Below, piece by piece: positions 1 through 6,467 of a DNA stretch of 10,966 nucleotides. Under the pieces are notes generated by a model that saw only the letters and a list, made by a program, of their open reading frames with translations, made no database searches and was not told the DNA's origin. The position numbers and the translations under genes were made by a program. Every line of letters starts with the position of its first letter. Position 1 is the stretch's first letter. Source of the DNA: Halobacteriales archaeon SW_10_68_16 (GTDB taxonomy: Archaea > Halobacteriota > Halobacteria > Halobacteriales > Haloarculaceae); NCBI GenBank assembly GCA_003023485.1, contig PXSG01000075.1, positions 1 through 10,966 on the forward strand. Direction: 5' to 3'.

Positions 1-655
1 AGAGGTCCTCGGAGACGCGGTCGACGTCGTTGACGTGCGTCCAGTCGCCGGACCGGCCGCCTCCCGATTTCGGGAACTGCTCGGGGTGTTCGTCGAAGCG
101 CCACTCCCAGGTCACCCGTCCCGTGGTGCGGTTGTACGCCAGGACCCGCTCGTGGCCCTCGCCCTTGTCGACGGCCACCAGTTCGTCGCCGTGCAGGTCG
201 GCGTCGTGGGCGTCGACCACCAGCGGGTTCGTCGCCGAGTCGGGGGAGCCGTCGAAGCGTTCGACCCAAACGTACTCGCCGGCCTCGGGGTCGAACTCGC
301 CGACGACGCTGTGAGGTGGTCGTGGGTCGGTCGTCGCGTACAGGAGGTTCCCGTTCGGGAGGGGGTCGACATCGTAGGCCCACCACCGGCCGTTTGCCGT
401 GGAGTTTTGCACCCACTGGACGGAGCCGTCGGGGGCGAACGCGACCAGCAACGCCTGTTCCTTGAAGGCCCCCTCCGGTCCCGTCCGGGTGCCCTGGATG
501 CTCACGACGGTCGAGGCGTCCGGGCGATCCTCGACGGTCCCGATACAGGAACTCACTGGACCGTCCTGGGCACTGGCCGGTCCGACACCCGGCGCGACCG
601 GTCCGGCGGCCACCAGGGAGACGGCGAGCAGTATGGCGAGGGGGAGGGCGCGCAT
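1..655 (-). CDS. Arylsulfotransferase (ASST)-like secreted protein, 3'-truncated by window edge
   Basis: The frame is open from the ATG at 655 to base 1, giving 218 residues with no stop. Residues 1-29 form a Sec-type signal peptide: MRA, a hydrophobic stretch (LPLAILLAVSLVAAG), then an Ala-Ser-Ala site before Gln-Asp-Gly, so the protein is probably exported. The mature part has the beta-propeller style of haloarchaeal ASST-like proteins: 'GRWWAYDVDPLPNGNLLY', 'GEFDPEAGEYVW', 'VLAYNRTTGRVTWEW', and 'GDWTHVNDVD' near the visible end. ASST enzymes move sulfate groups between phenols. The catalytic histidine region of that family cannot be judged here because the C-terminal part lies outside the window, so PQQ-like repeat protein is an alternative. 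The start is supported by a TATA-like element at 679-685. The gene lies 74 bases downstream of kae1-bud32 on the same strand, with its own promoter. Confidence 0.72.
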   Translation of the reverse strand, partial: MRALPLAILLAVSLVAAGPVAPGVGPASAQDGPVSSCIGTVEDRPDASTVVSIQGTRTGPEGAFKEQALLVAFAPDGSVQWVQNSTANGRWWAYDVDPLPNGNLLYATTDPRPPHSVVGEFDPEAGEYVWVERFDGSPDSATNPLVVDAHDADLHGDELVAVDKGEGHERVLAYNRTTGRVTWEWRFDEHPEQFPKSGGGRSGDWTHVNDVDRVSEDL

Positions 656-677
656 ATCCGACCCGAACCGGGGCGGC

Positions 678-686
678 GTTAAGAAC
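678..686 (-). promoter_or_regulatory. TATA-like promoter of the ASST-like gene
   Basis: On the minus strand the sequence reads TTCTTAACG, centred about 27 bases before the ATG at 655. This spacing implies a leaderless transcript. Confidence 0.45.
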
Positions 687-729
687 CTTTCAGAATCTGA
701 CGTGGCGTGAGGGGTCCGATGCCGACGGT

Positions 730-2309
730 CTACTGGTACCGGCCACGCCCCTCGATCTCGCGCAGTCGTTCGAGGACCGCGTCGGCGTCCGCCTCGCTGG
801 CCTCGCGGTAGGCCGCCTCGGCCGCTGCCGCGAGGTCCTCGGCGTCCTCGGCGGTCCCCGCGAGGCTCCCCCCGAGGACGTGGAGGTCCATCGCGAAGTC
901 TTCGGGGTCGTCGGTGTAGTAGCCCAGTCCGAAGTCCACGAAGAACAACGCGGATTCGTCGCCCCCGTCGGCGACGCGGACGTTGCGCGTCGTGGGGTCG
1001 CCGTGGACGAACCCCGCGCCGTGGAGCGTCGCGAGGTGACCGGGGACGGTCCGGACCCGCCGCCGGCGCGTCGCGCCTCGCTCGTGAGGCGGGCCTCGGC
1101 CCGCGTGCGCTCCCGGCGGAGGCGCCGATCCAGGTCGGGATGGCGGTACGCGCGGGGGTTGCGCTCCTTGACGACGCGGTCCCCTTCGAACGTGACGGTC
1201 GCCTCGGCACCCTGGACCTGGTCCGGACCCCCCTCTCCGTGGGCCCGGCGGTCCACCGACGTCGGGACGTCCCAGGTGACGGGCACCTCGTCGGGCCGGA
1301 AGTCCGCGTCGATGCCGGAATCCTCGACGGCGACGGTGTCGCCCGCCCGGTACATCTTCGCGCCGAGGACGGCGATCATCCCGGCGTTGTCCCGGAGGAA
1401 GCGCGCCTCGGGGGCGAAGAAGTCGGCCCCCCGCTGGTCGCACATCGTTTCGAGCATCCCCCGGAGGCGGGCGTTTTGCCCGACGCCCCCGCCGAGGACG
1501 AGTTCGTCGTTCCCGGTCAGCGAGAGGGCGCGCTCGGCGACTTCCGTCAACATTGTGAAGACGTTCTCCTGGAGGGCAAAGCAGACGTCCTCGACCGCCT
1601 CGCCGTCGTCGGAGGCCGCCTTTGCGGCGGACATGATGCCCGAAAACGAGAAGTCCATCCCCTTGACGACGTAGGGGAGGTCGATATACGTGCCGTCCTC
1701 GGCGGCCGCCTCGATCTTCGGGCCACCGGGATGGGACCAGCCGACGTGGCGGGTGAACTTGTCGAGGGCGTTGCCGCCCCCGGTGTCCATCGTCTCCCCG
1801 AGCACGCGGTAGCGACCGTTCCGGTAGCCCAGGACGTGCGCGTTCGCGCCGCTGGCGTTCAGACAGACCGGCGCGTCGAACCCCGACTGGTGGCGGCCGA
1901 TCTCCAGATGCGCGACCATGTGGTTGACCCCGACCAGCGGCACGTCCAGTCGCTGGGCGATCGCCCGTGCCGCGGTGCCCGCGACCCGCAGGCAGGGACC
2001 GAGCCCGGGACCCCGCGAGAAGGCCACACAGTCGACCGGCGGGTCTTCGTCTCCACCGCTCCGCTCCGTGCCGTCCCCGTCCATCTCGCGAGCGCGGTCC
2101 AGTGCCGACTCGACGACAGCAGGCAGGTGTTCGGCCATGTGCTCGGCCGCCTCTCGGGGGTGGATGCCGCCGCTCTCGGGGACGTACGCTTCGGTCTCGA
2201 TGTCGACGGTCCCGGTCGCGGCGTCGTAGACGGCGGCGCTTGCGGCCCAGGCCGTCCCTTCGATACCGAGGACGCGAAGGCCGTCGCTGTCGCCGCGCTC
2301 GGGTGCCAT
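730..2309 (-). pseudogene. kae1-bud32: Kae1-Bud32 fusion (KEOPS tRNA t6A synthesis), broken inside the Bud32 kinase domain
   Basis: This is the archaeal fusion of the t6A37 threonylcarbamoyltransferase Kae1 with its kinase/ATPase partner Bud32. Kae1 fills residues 1 to about 325. The N-terminus is 'VLGIEGTAWAASAAVYD', metal-ligand histidines 130 and 134 lie in HMVAH, the 'ASGANAHVLGY' and 'DTGGGNALDKF' loops follow, and the third metal ligand Asp308 is in RDNAGM. An acidic loop (about residues 77-91) is typical of haloarchaea. Bud32 starts near residue 365, with Lys381 in VVKERNPRAYRHP. At about base 1061, after 'LTSEARRAG', the frame changes. The Bud32 C-terminus ('HLATLHGAGFVHGDPTTRNV', then VDFGLGYYTDDPEDFAMDLHVL) continues in another frame to the TAG at 730-732. 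Roughly 35-40 residues expected between these blocks are absent, so this is a frame-breaking deletion and not a single-base slip. The start at 2309 gives the normal N-terminus and has a TATA-like element 26 bases upstream. Function is certain; whether the break is real is doubtful. Confidence 0.93.
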
Positions 2310-2330
2310 GAGCGGGGAGTGGTCGGCGAC

Positions 2331-2338
2331 GGAAAAGA
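2331..2338 (-). promoter_or_regulatory. TATA-like promoter of kae1-bud32
   Basis: The minus strand reads TCTTTTCC, centred about 26 bases before the ATG at 2309, consistent with a leaderless start. It lies in the 97-base divergent region shared with the DUF2062 gene. A weaker TTGATA at 2375-2380 is placed about 29 bases before the DUF2062 start on the other strand. Confidence 0.4.
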
Positions 2339-2406
2339 CGACTTCGGTCTCGCGTCCCTCTCGGTTGCGCAGAGTTGATACCGACCGGGTGCCTTGCAAG
2401 CGGTAG

Positions 2407-2907
2407 ATGCTCCGCGGACGGGTGGCCGAGGCGCGCAGACGCGTCAAGAAGCGCCTGGTCGGGGCGTTCGTCGAGGAGTACACCCCGCGGGAGGTCGCGG
2501 TCAGTTTCAGCGTCGGCGTGTTCATCACCGCGCTCCCGACGCTGGGGGCCGGCCTGTTGATCATCCTCGCGCTCGGCTTTCTCTTCGAGCGCCTGAGCAA
2601 GATCGCGATGCTCGCGTCGGTGATCCCGCTCAATCCCGTGGTGAAGTGGGGCTTCTACGCGGCCAGTTTCTCGCTGGGGACGCTCCTCCTCGGGCCGGTC
2701 CTCGGTGTCTCCTTCGAGGGCGTCTCGCTGTCGGCGGGGCCACACATTCTGGCACGCCTCTGGCTGGGCAACCTCATCCTGGCGACGATCTCGGCCGCCG
2801 TCGCCTACGTGGTCGGGTTGCGACTCGTCCTCGAGTTCCGCGAGCGTATCCGCCGGGACGAGGTGCCCGTCATCGACGTCCCGCCCGAGTTGACTGCCGA
2901 GGAGTGA
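2407..2907 (+). CDS. DUF2062 family membrane protein
   Basis: This is a complete 166-residue protein. A basic N-terminus (RGRVAEARRRVKKRL) is followed by three hydrophobic segments at about residues 33-60, 67-98 and 118-142, then a charged cytoplasmic-type tail. The 'SFSVGVFITALPTLGAG' segment and the 'PLNPVVKWGFYAASFSLG' segment match the two conserved blocks of DUF2062: a Gly-Val-Phe-Ile/Pro-x-x-Gly motif, and an Asn-Pro motif at the head of the second helix. The biochemical function of DUF2062 is not established. It is transcribed divergently from kae1-bud32 and converges on the eS31 gene, with only 6 bases between the two stop codons. It therefore sits on the opposite strand between a ribosomal operon and the KEOPS gene. 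Confidence 0.85.
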   Translation: MLRGRVAEARRRVKKRLVGAFVEEYTPREVAVSFSVGVFITALPTLGAGLLIILALGFLFERLSKIAMLASVIPLNPVVKWGFYAASFSLGTLLLGPVLGVSFEGVSLSAGPHILARLWLGNLILATISAAVAYVVGLRLVLEFRERIRRDEVPVIDVPPELTAEE

Positions 2908-2913
2908 CCGGAG

Positions 2914-3048
2914 TTACGTCCACTCAGTATACCCGCACTTGCCACAGTGCAGGCGGTCGCCGTGGTCCGCGAGGAAGGAGTCGCCACAGCGGGTACACTG
3001 CTCGCGGTCGGTGCTGCCGTCCTCGTCGTAGAGCTCGTAGCGGGCCAT
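2914..3048 (-). CDS. rps27ae: 30S ribosomal protein eS31 (S27ae)
   Basis: This 44-residue protein of the small ribosomal subunit begins [11 protein letters not shown] and contains one zinc ribbon: Cys18-x2-Cys21 in CTRCGD and Cys35-x2-Cys38 in CGKCGYTEW. This is the archaeal form without the eukaryotic ubiquitin fusion, and the length is normal for the family. Its ATG overlaps the eS24 stop by one base (TGATG), so the two genes are translationally coupled. It is too short for a standard 60-codon ORF cutoff but unmistakable by sequence. Confidence 0.95.
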   Translation of the reverse strand: MARYELYDEDGSTDREQCTRCGDSFLADHGDRLHCGKCGYTEWT

Positions 3049-3356
3049 CAGGCCTCCTCCGCTTCGCTGTCCTCGCCCACTGCGATCTTGTTCCGCTCGA
3101 GCATGTACTCCTGCTCGACGTCCTGGGCGTGCTCGGAGGACTCGTAGACCTTCGCGTAGCCGATGGAGGTCCGCATCCCGAACTTCGTGTCCAGTTCGTG
3201 GACGACGACCTCCTCGGCGTCCTTGTTGAGCTTGGCGGACAGCGAGTCCCGGACCGACAGCCGCGAGGGCGTCGCCTCCTCGTGAGTCACCTCGAACCGG
3301 ACGTCCGTCCGGTGGAGCATCGGGTTCTCGTCCTCCTCGATGATGTTGATGTTCAT
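3048..3356 (-). CDS. rps24e: 30S ribosomal protein eS24 (S24e)
   Basis: This 102-residue small-subunit ribosomal protein is typical in length and content. It has the N-terminal beta strand ([20 protein letters not shown]), the '[17 protein letters not shown]' helix block, '[16 protein letters not shown]', and an acidic C-terminal tail characteristic of haloarchaea. An upstream in-frame ATG at 3437 would add 27 unrelated residues. The start at 3356 is preferred because homologues begin at this strand and a TATA-like element lies 29 bases before it. It is followed directly by eS31. Confidence 0.95.
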   Translation of the reverse strand: MNINIIEEDENPMLHRTDVRFEVTHEEATPSRLSVRDSLSAKLNKDAEEVVVHELDTKFGMRTSIGYAKVYESSEHAQDVEQEYMLERNKIAVGEDSEAEEA

Positions 3357-3381
3357 GTGGTCTAACTTCCCGCTGAACCGC

Positions 3382-3388
3382 GTAAAAG
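3382..3388 (-). promoter_or_regulatory. TATA-like promoter of the eS24-eS31 operon
   Basis: The minus strand reads CCTTTTACG, centred about 29 bases before the eS24 ATG. Confidence 0.45.
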
Positions 3389-3475
3389 GATTTCGAACCG
3401 GAAGGGGAGACACGGGCCTCGTCGTCTCAGGGGCCACAGCACGGGCGGGAGCGCAGGCGAGTACCCATCCTCAAG

Positions 3476-3494
3476 GCCCACCGATAAATTGGGC
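3476..3494. promoter_or_regulatory. Short inverted repeat around an AT-rich box upstream of the eS24 operon
   Basis: Arms GCCCA (3476-3480) and TGGGC (3490-3494) enclose CCGATAAAT. The enclosed bases look like a TATA box on either strand (GATAAATT or AATTTATC). It lies in the 240-base region between the eS24 operon and the divergent membrane-protein gene. It could be a distal promoter or operator. I see no gene in this region. Confidence 0.25.
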
Positions 3495-3561
3495 GACCAA
3501 CCACTTCAATGTTTACCTGCACTCGAAGCGAGGGTGTAGACCCCGGACGGAGTAACGGAAC

Positions 3562-3567
3562 TTTAAA
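3562..3567 (+). promoter_or_regulatory. TATA box of the small membrane-protein gene
   Basis: TTTAAA is centred about 32 bases before the ATG at 3597. This would give a leader of only a few bases, and it selects 3597 over the upstream in-frame codon at 3570. Confidence 0.5.
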
Positions 3568-3596
3568 GATTGCGTCAGGGCGAGTTCGGTACAAGG

Positions 3597-3887
3597 ATGC
3601 TCGCGCCACTGCAGATCGTCGACAGCTTCCTCCTCAACTACAACCTGGGCGACGCGCTGCTGGTCGGTTTCGGACTGGGGCTGGTGGCGACGCTGCCGCT
3701 GAAGTCCTGGAAGACGACGACGCTGCACATCCTCCTTTTCGGCCTCCTTTTCCTGGTGACCCCCGCCCAGATGCTCGCCGTCGATTCGGGCGGCTCACAC
3801 TTCCTCGGGAGCGCGCTCCAGTACAAGCTGCTGGGGCTGGGCCTGCTCGCGGTCGGGCCGGTGCTGTACACCACCGGAAACCAGTAG
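3597..3887 (+). CDS. Small three-helix membrane protein, function unknown
   Basis: The protein has 96 residues and I do not assign it to a named family. It has three predicted membrane segments at about residues 17-34 ([18 protein letters not shown]), 42-60 and 77-92. The short polar linkers include '[10 protein letters not shown]' and '[12 protein letters not shown]'. No signal peptide cleavage site or catalytic motif is visible. The upstream in-frame start at 3570 adds MRQGEFGTR, which would overlap the promoter, so 3597 is preferred. It is divergent from the eS24 operon and converges on the NAD kinase gene, with 3 bases between the stop codons. Confidence 0.75.
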   Translation: MLAPLQIVDSFLLNYNLGDALLVGFGLGLVATLPLKSWKTTTLHILLFGLLFLVTPAQMLAVDSGGSHFLGSALQYKLLGLGLLAVGPVLYTTGNQ

Positions 3888-3890
3888 CCC

Positions 3891-4651
3891 CTACGCGTCG
3901 AGTTTCCCGAGCGCGGCGAAGAAATCCAGCGGCGGCCCCGCGAGGTTGACGCGATTTCGACGTCGGTGTCGACGACCAGCGGCGGCATGGCCGCCTCGCC
4001 ACACATCTCCGTCACCAGGAACCCACCGACGTCGGGGTGGACCAGCGGCCCGCCCTCGCTCAGATTGTAGGCCGTGCTGCCGGTCGTGGTGGCCACGAGA
4101 ACGCCGTCGGCGTGGTCCGCGGTGTACAGCGACCCGTTGACGCGGACCTCGATGTCGACACCGCGGCCGTGGCCCCGCTGGGGGCCCTGAACGACGACCT
4201 CGTTGAGCGCCGGCGGGAGCATCCACGCGTCGGTCTCGGCGCGCAGGCGGTCGACCTGCCGTGTCCGGGCACCCCCCGTCTCGCGGAGGTGGGCCACCTC
4301 CTCGCGGACGGTCTCGATGGCCGGCTCCGGCGAGACGGCGTTCAGGAATCCCACTTCGCCGAGGTTGACGCCCATGATGGGGGTCGAGCCCGCACCGCGG
4401 GCGGTGTAGAGGAAAGTGCCGTCGCCGCCGACGCTGACCGCCAGGTCGCACGCCGAGAGGTCCGCGACGTCGATTCCCTCTGGGACGGGCGTCGACGCGT
4501 CCGCTGTGGTCCAGGCACCCCCCTCGAAGGCCCTGCGGGTCGTCCGGTCGACGGCCACCGCGACGCCCTCTGCCTGGAGGCTGTCCGCGATGTCACCGAC
4601 GAGCGAGACCGCCCTGTCGTTGTCACGCTGTGCGACCAGCCCGACCTTCAT
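3891..4651 (-). pseudogene. nadK: NAD kinase (NADP synthesis), broken near the C-terminus
   Basis: NAD kinase phosphorylates NAD to NADP in the cytosol. The first 234 residues are well conserved: '[18 protein letters not shown]' at the N-terminus, the catalytic GGDGT motif at residues 75-79, [11 protein letters not shown] next to it, the Asn150-Glu151 pair (PPALNEVVV), and TGSTAY at 190-195 followed by SEGGPLVHP. At about base 3952, after '[13 protein letters not shown]', the frame changes. The usual C-terminus '[19 protein letters not shown]' follows in another frame, ending at 3891. Some 25-40 residues of the C-terminal beta domain are missing between these two parts. The start at 4651 has a TATA-like CATAAC on the opposite strand at 4677-4682, 29 bases upstream. 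Family identity is certain. The gene as written would give a protein lacking its proper end. Confidence 0.92.
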
Positions 4652-4676
4652 GGGGCGGTCCTCGGAGCGCCAGGCA

Positions 4677-4682
4677 CATAAC
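4677..4682 (-). promoter_or_regulatory. TATA-like promoter of NAD kinase
   Basis: The minus strand reads GTTATG, centred about 29 bases before the ATG at 4651, inside the 59-base gap after the uspA stop. It suggests transcription separate from uspA. Confidence 0.35.
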
Positions 4683-4710
4683 GTGGTCGTTTCCCCGTTC
4701 CGGATACCGA

Positions 4711-5139
4711 TCACCGGACGACGGTCACGGGCACGGGCGAGCGCCGGACGATGGTCTCGGCGACGCTGCCCAGCAGGACCCGCGAGACGCCCTCGCGGCC
4801 GTGGCTGCCCATCACGATGTGATCGACGTCGTGCTCCTCGGCGTACGCCACGATGGCCCGGATCGGTTTGCCGACCTCGATGGCCCGGTCGACCTCGATG
4901 CCGTGCTCGGCGGCCGCGGCCTCGATCTCGTCGAGGTGTTCGTTGGCCAGTTCCCGCTGGCGGTCGTACCACTCCTCGGAGGCCGACGGGATGGCCGCCC
5001 CGGTGCTGTACCCTGCCTCGACAGGATTGATGACGTGCAACAACACGAGCGTCGCCTCGGGGAACTCCGCGAAGACGAGCTCGCAGGCACGCTCGGACTG
5101 TTCGGAGCCGTCGACCGGGATGAGGACGCGCTCGATCAT
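4711..5139 (-). CDS. Universal stress protein, UspA family
   Basis: This is a complete 142-residue single-domain Usp. It starts '[18 protein letters not shown]', the first beta strand plus the ATP-contacting Asp10. It ends with the nucleotide-binding signature G-x2-G-x9-G-S (Gly111, Gly114, Gly124-Ser125, in [15 protein letters not shown]) and 'SPVPVTVVR'. The intact signature indicates an ATP-binding type of Usp. These cytosolic proteins act in stress survival, usually by unknown partners. The start at 5139 matches the family; longer upstream reading in this frame is antisense to sppA. It lies upstream of NAD kinase on the same strand and divergent from sppA. Only a weak AAGCTTG at 5167-5173 is placed where a TATA box would be expected. 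Confidence 0.92.
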   Translation of the reverse strand: MIERVLIPVDGSEQSERACELVFAEFPEATLVLLHVINPVEAGYSTGAAIPSASEEWYDRQRELANEHLDEIEAAAAEHGIEVDRAIEVGKPIRAIVAYAEEHDVDHIVMGSHGREGVSRVLLGSVAETIVRRSPVPVTVVR

Positions 5140-5186
5140 ACCACACTGTCCCGCGTGGGCGACCGTCAAGCTTCGGTTCGCCCTGG

Positions 5187-5243
5187 CCACCTGGGGTACC
5201 ACCAGCGCGGACACCGAACTTTTGTCGCCGGTGTCCCAGGTGG
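5187..5243. repeat. Nested inverted repeats around the sppA promoter
   Basis: An outer perfect 9-base pair of arms, CCACCTGGG (5187-5195) and CCCAGGTGG (5235-5243), encloses an inner perfect 8-base pair, GGACACCG (5209-5216) and CGGTGTCC (5229-5236). The 12-base centre holds AACTTTTGTC, which is at TATA-box distance from the sppA start. It lies in the uspA/sppA divergent region, so it is placed like an operator or cruciform controlling sppA, perhaps both genes. The regulator is unknown. Confidence 0.6.
5219..5224 (+). promoter_or_regulatory. TATA-like promoter of sppA
   Basis: CTTTTG is centred about 26 bases before the ATG at 5248, in the loop between the inner inverted-repeat arms. Confidence 0.4.
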
Positions 5244-5247
5244 GCGT

Positions 5248-6237
5248 ATGCGCGTCCGCAACACCCTCGCCCGGGCCGTCGTCTTCCTCGGAATCGTCGC
5301 CGTGGTCGGCGTCGCCGGCTGGTTCGCCTTCCTCGAGTACCCCGCTTCGATGCTCGACGTCGTCGGTGTCCTCCTGACGGGCCTGCTGGTCCTCGTGGGC
5401 CTGCGGGTCGCCGGCAGGGTCGCCGGGTCGCTGGCCCCGGGGTACAACGTCGCGGAGGTGGCCGTCGAGGGGCCGATCACCCGCGACGGCGGCGGTGGCC
5501 CGCTGGCCAACGCGCCGGTCGGCGCCGCCGCCGAGGAGATCGTCGAGCAGATCGAGCGTGCCGACGCGGATCGGGGCGCCGAGGCGCTGCTGGTCCGCCT
5601 GAACCCCCCCGGCGGGGAGATCGTCCCCAGCCAGGACATCCGCCTGGCCGCCGAGCAGTTCGAGGGACCGACGGTCGCCTACGCGACGGACGTCTGCGCG
5701 TCGGGGGGCTACGAGATCGCCGCCGGCTGTGACGAACTCTGGGCCCGCGAAGGGTCGATCGTCGGCTCCATCGGCGTCGTCGGCTCCCGGGTCAACGTCT
5801 CGGACCTCGCGGACCGGCTGGGCGTCTCCTACGAGCAGTTCACCGCCGGCGAGTACAAGGACGCCGGCACCCCGCTGAAGGAACTCGAGGAGGACGAGCG
5901 GGAGTACCTCCAGGGGATCGTCGACGACTACTACGACCAGTTCGTCGCCGACGTCGTCGAGGGTCGCGAAATGGACGCCGAGGCCGTCCGCGAGACCGAG
6001 GCCCGGGTCTATCTGGGCGAGCAGGCCCTGGAGGTGGGGCTGGTCGACGAACTGGGCACCCGCGAGGACGTCACCGAGCGCATCGAGAGCGAACTCGGCG
6101 AGGAGGTCGCCGTCGAGGCGTTCGAACCCCAGCGGGGGCTGACCGACCGACTCCAGCGCGGCGCCGCACGAACCGCCTACGCCTTCGGCGCTGGCGTCGC
6201 GAGCGCGGTCGTCGACGACGACTTTTCGGTTCGATGA
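5248..6237 (+). CDS. sppA: Signal peptide peptidase SppA-type serine protease, membrane-anchored
   Basis: This intact 329-residue protein belongs to the S49 (SppA/protease IV) family, which cleaves leftover signal peptides in the membrane. Two N-terminal membrane segments lie at about residues 8-28 and 34-57. They are followed by the crotonase-like fold: '[10 protein letters not shown]' (first strand), '[18 protein letters not shown]' (oxyanion-hole Gly-Gly), the nucleophile Ser152 in CASGGYEIA, '[15 protein letters not shown]', and the general-base Lys204 in [13 protein letters not shown]. The C-terminal '[19 protein letters not shown]' is the usual substrate-groove block. All parts are present and in frame, unlike several neighbours. 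It is divergent from uspA, with nested inverted repeats around its TATA region, and convergent with the microprotein gene 4 bases away. Confidence 0.93.
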   Translation: MRVRNTLARAVVFLGIVAVVGVAGWFAFLEYPASMLDVVGVLLTGLLVLVGLRVAGRVAGSLAPGYNVAEVAVEGPITRDGGGGPLANAPVGAAAEEIVEQIERADADRGAEALLVRLNPPGGEIVPSQDIRLAAEQFEGPTVAYATDVCASGGYEIAAGCDELWAREGSIVGSIGVVGSRVNVSDLADRLGVSYEQFTAGEYKDAGTPLKELEEDEREYLQGIVDDYYDQFVADVVEGREMDAEAVRETEARVYLGEQALEVGLVDELGTREDVTERIESELGEEVAVEAFEPQRGLTDRLQRGAARTAYAFGAGVASAVVDDDFSVR

Positions 6238-6241
6238 ACGC

Positions 6242-6358
6242 TCAGAGGATGCCCTCGGCGACGCTGACGGTGCCGTTGCCGGTCTCGACGAGGGCGGTCT
6301 GGGAGGTGGCGTCGGTCTCGACCTCGGCCTCACGGTCGGGACGGACGGTCGTTTGCAT
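6242..6358 (-). CDS. Acidic 38-residue microprotein, unknown function
   Basis: A short reading frame begins MQTTVRPDREAEVETDA and ends ETGNGTVSVAEGIL before a TGA at 6242. It is acidic, has no cysteines (so no zinc finger) and no membrane segment. Evidence that it is a gene: a good TATA box (TTATAG on the minus strand, 6384-6389) centred 29 bases before the ATG, haloarchaeal-style codon use, and a neat fit between the sppA stop (4-base gap) and the divergent Bat-like gene. The C-terminal half (QTALVETGNGTVSVAEGIL) looks like a small beta-hairpin. I do not recognise a family. It shares its upstream region, including a palindrome, with the Bat-like regulator. A second ATG at 6365 is in another frame. 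Confidence 0.6.
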   Translation of the reverse strand: MQTTVRPDREAEVETDATSQTALVETGNGTVSVAEGIL

Positions 6359-6383
6359 GGTCCATGCGGGGGACGCCAGCCAC

Positions 6384-6389
6384 CTATAA
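6384..6389 (-). promoter_or_regulatory. TATA box of the microprotein gene
   Basis: The minus strand reads GTTATAGG, 29 bases before the ATG at 6358, implying a leaderless transcript. Confidence 0.55.
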
Positions 6390-6398
6390 CAGCCCGCA

Positions 6399-6419
6399 GT
6401 GTTTCAGGTTCGGAAACAC
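6399..6419. promoter_or_regulatory. Palindromic operator candidate between divergent promoters
   Basis: Perfect 7-base arms GTGTTTC (6399-6405) and GAAACAC (6413-6419) are separated by 7 bases. The site is about 12 bases upstream of the microprotein TATA box and 18 bases upstream of the Bat-like gene's TATA box. A single bound regulator could therefore control both. Autoregulation by the Bat-like protein is one possibility. Confidence 0.55.
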
Positions 6420-6436
6420 GTCGACCCGGACGAACG

Positions 6437-6443
6437 TTTATAC
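6437..6443 (+). promoter_or_regulatory. TATA box of the Bat-like regulator gene
   Basis: TTTATAC, a near-consensus haloarchaeal TATA box, is centred 28 bases before the ATG at 6468. This fixes that ATG as the start. Confidence 0.65.
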
Positions 6444-6467
6444 ACCGCCGCAACCGTAGGCGGGGTA

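Noticed and set aside
1040..1080. Programmed frameshifting in kae1-bud32
   Set aside because: Residues are missing as well as the frame being changed, there is no slippery sequence, and known haloarchaeal fusions are continuous.
1140..2378. 412-codon plus-strand open frame opposite kae1
   Set aside because: It is antisense to well-conserved Kae1 codons, an artefact of high third-position GC, with no recognisable domain.
730..2745. 671-codon minus-strand open frame across the kae1 region, rich in Arg and Gly
   Set aside because: Only its last about 107 codons (the Bud32 C-terminus) are real. The rest is a shadow of Kae1, with low-complexity Arg/Pro/Gly composition.
3431..3479. GGGCC/GGCCC pairing as a tRNA or structured RNA
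   Set aside because: Only a five-base closing stem, with no T-arm, D-arm or anticodon arm.
4711..6453. 580-codon minus-strand frame extending upstream of uspA through sppA
   Set aside because: The real protein starts at [12 protein letters not shown] (5139). The upstream part is antisense to sppA.
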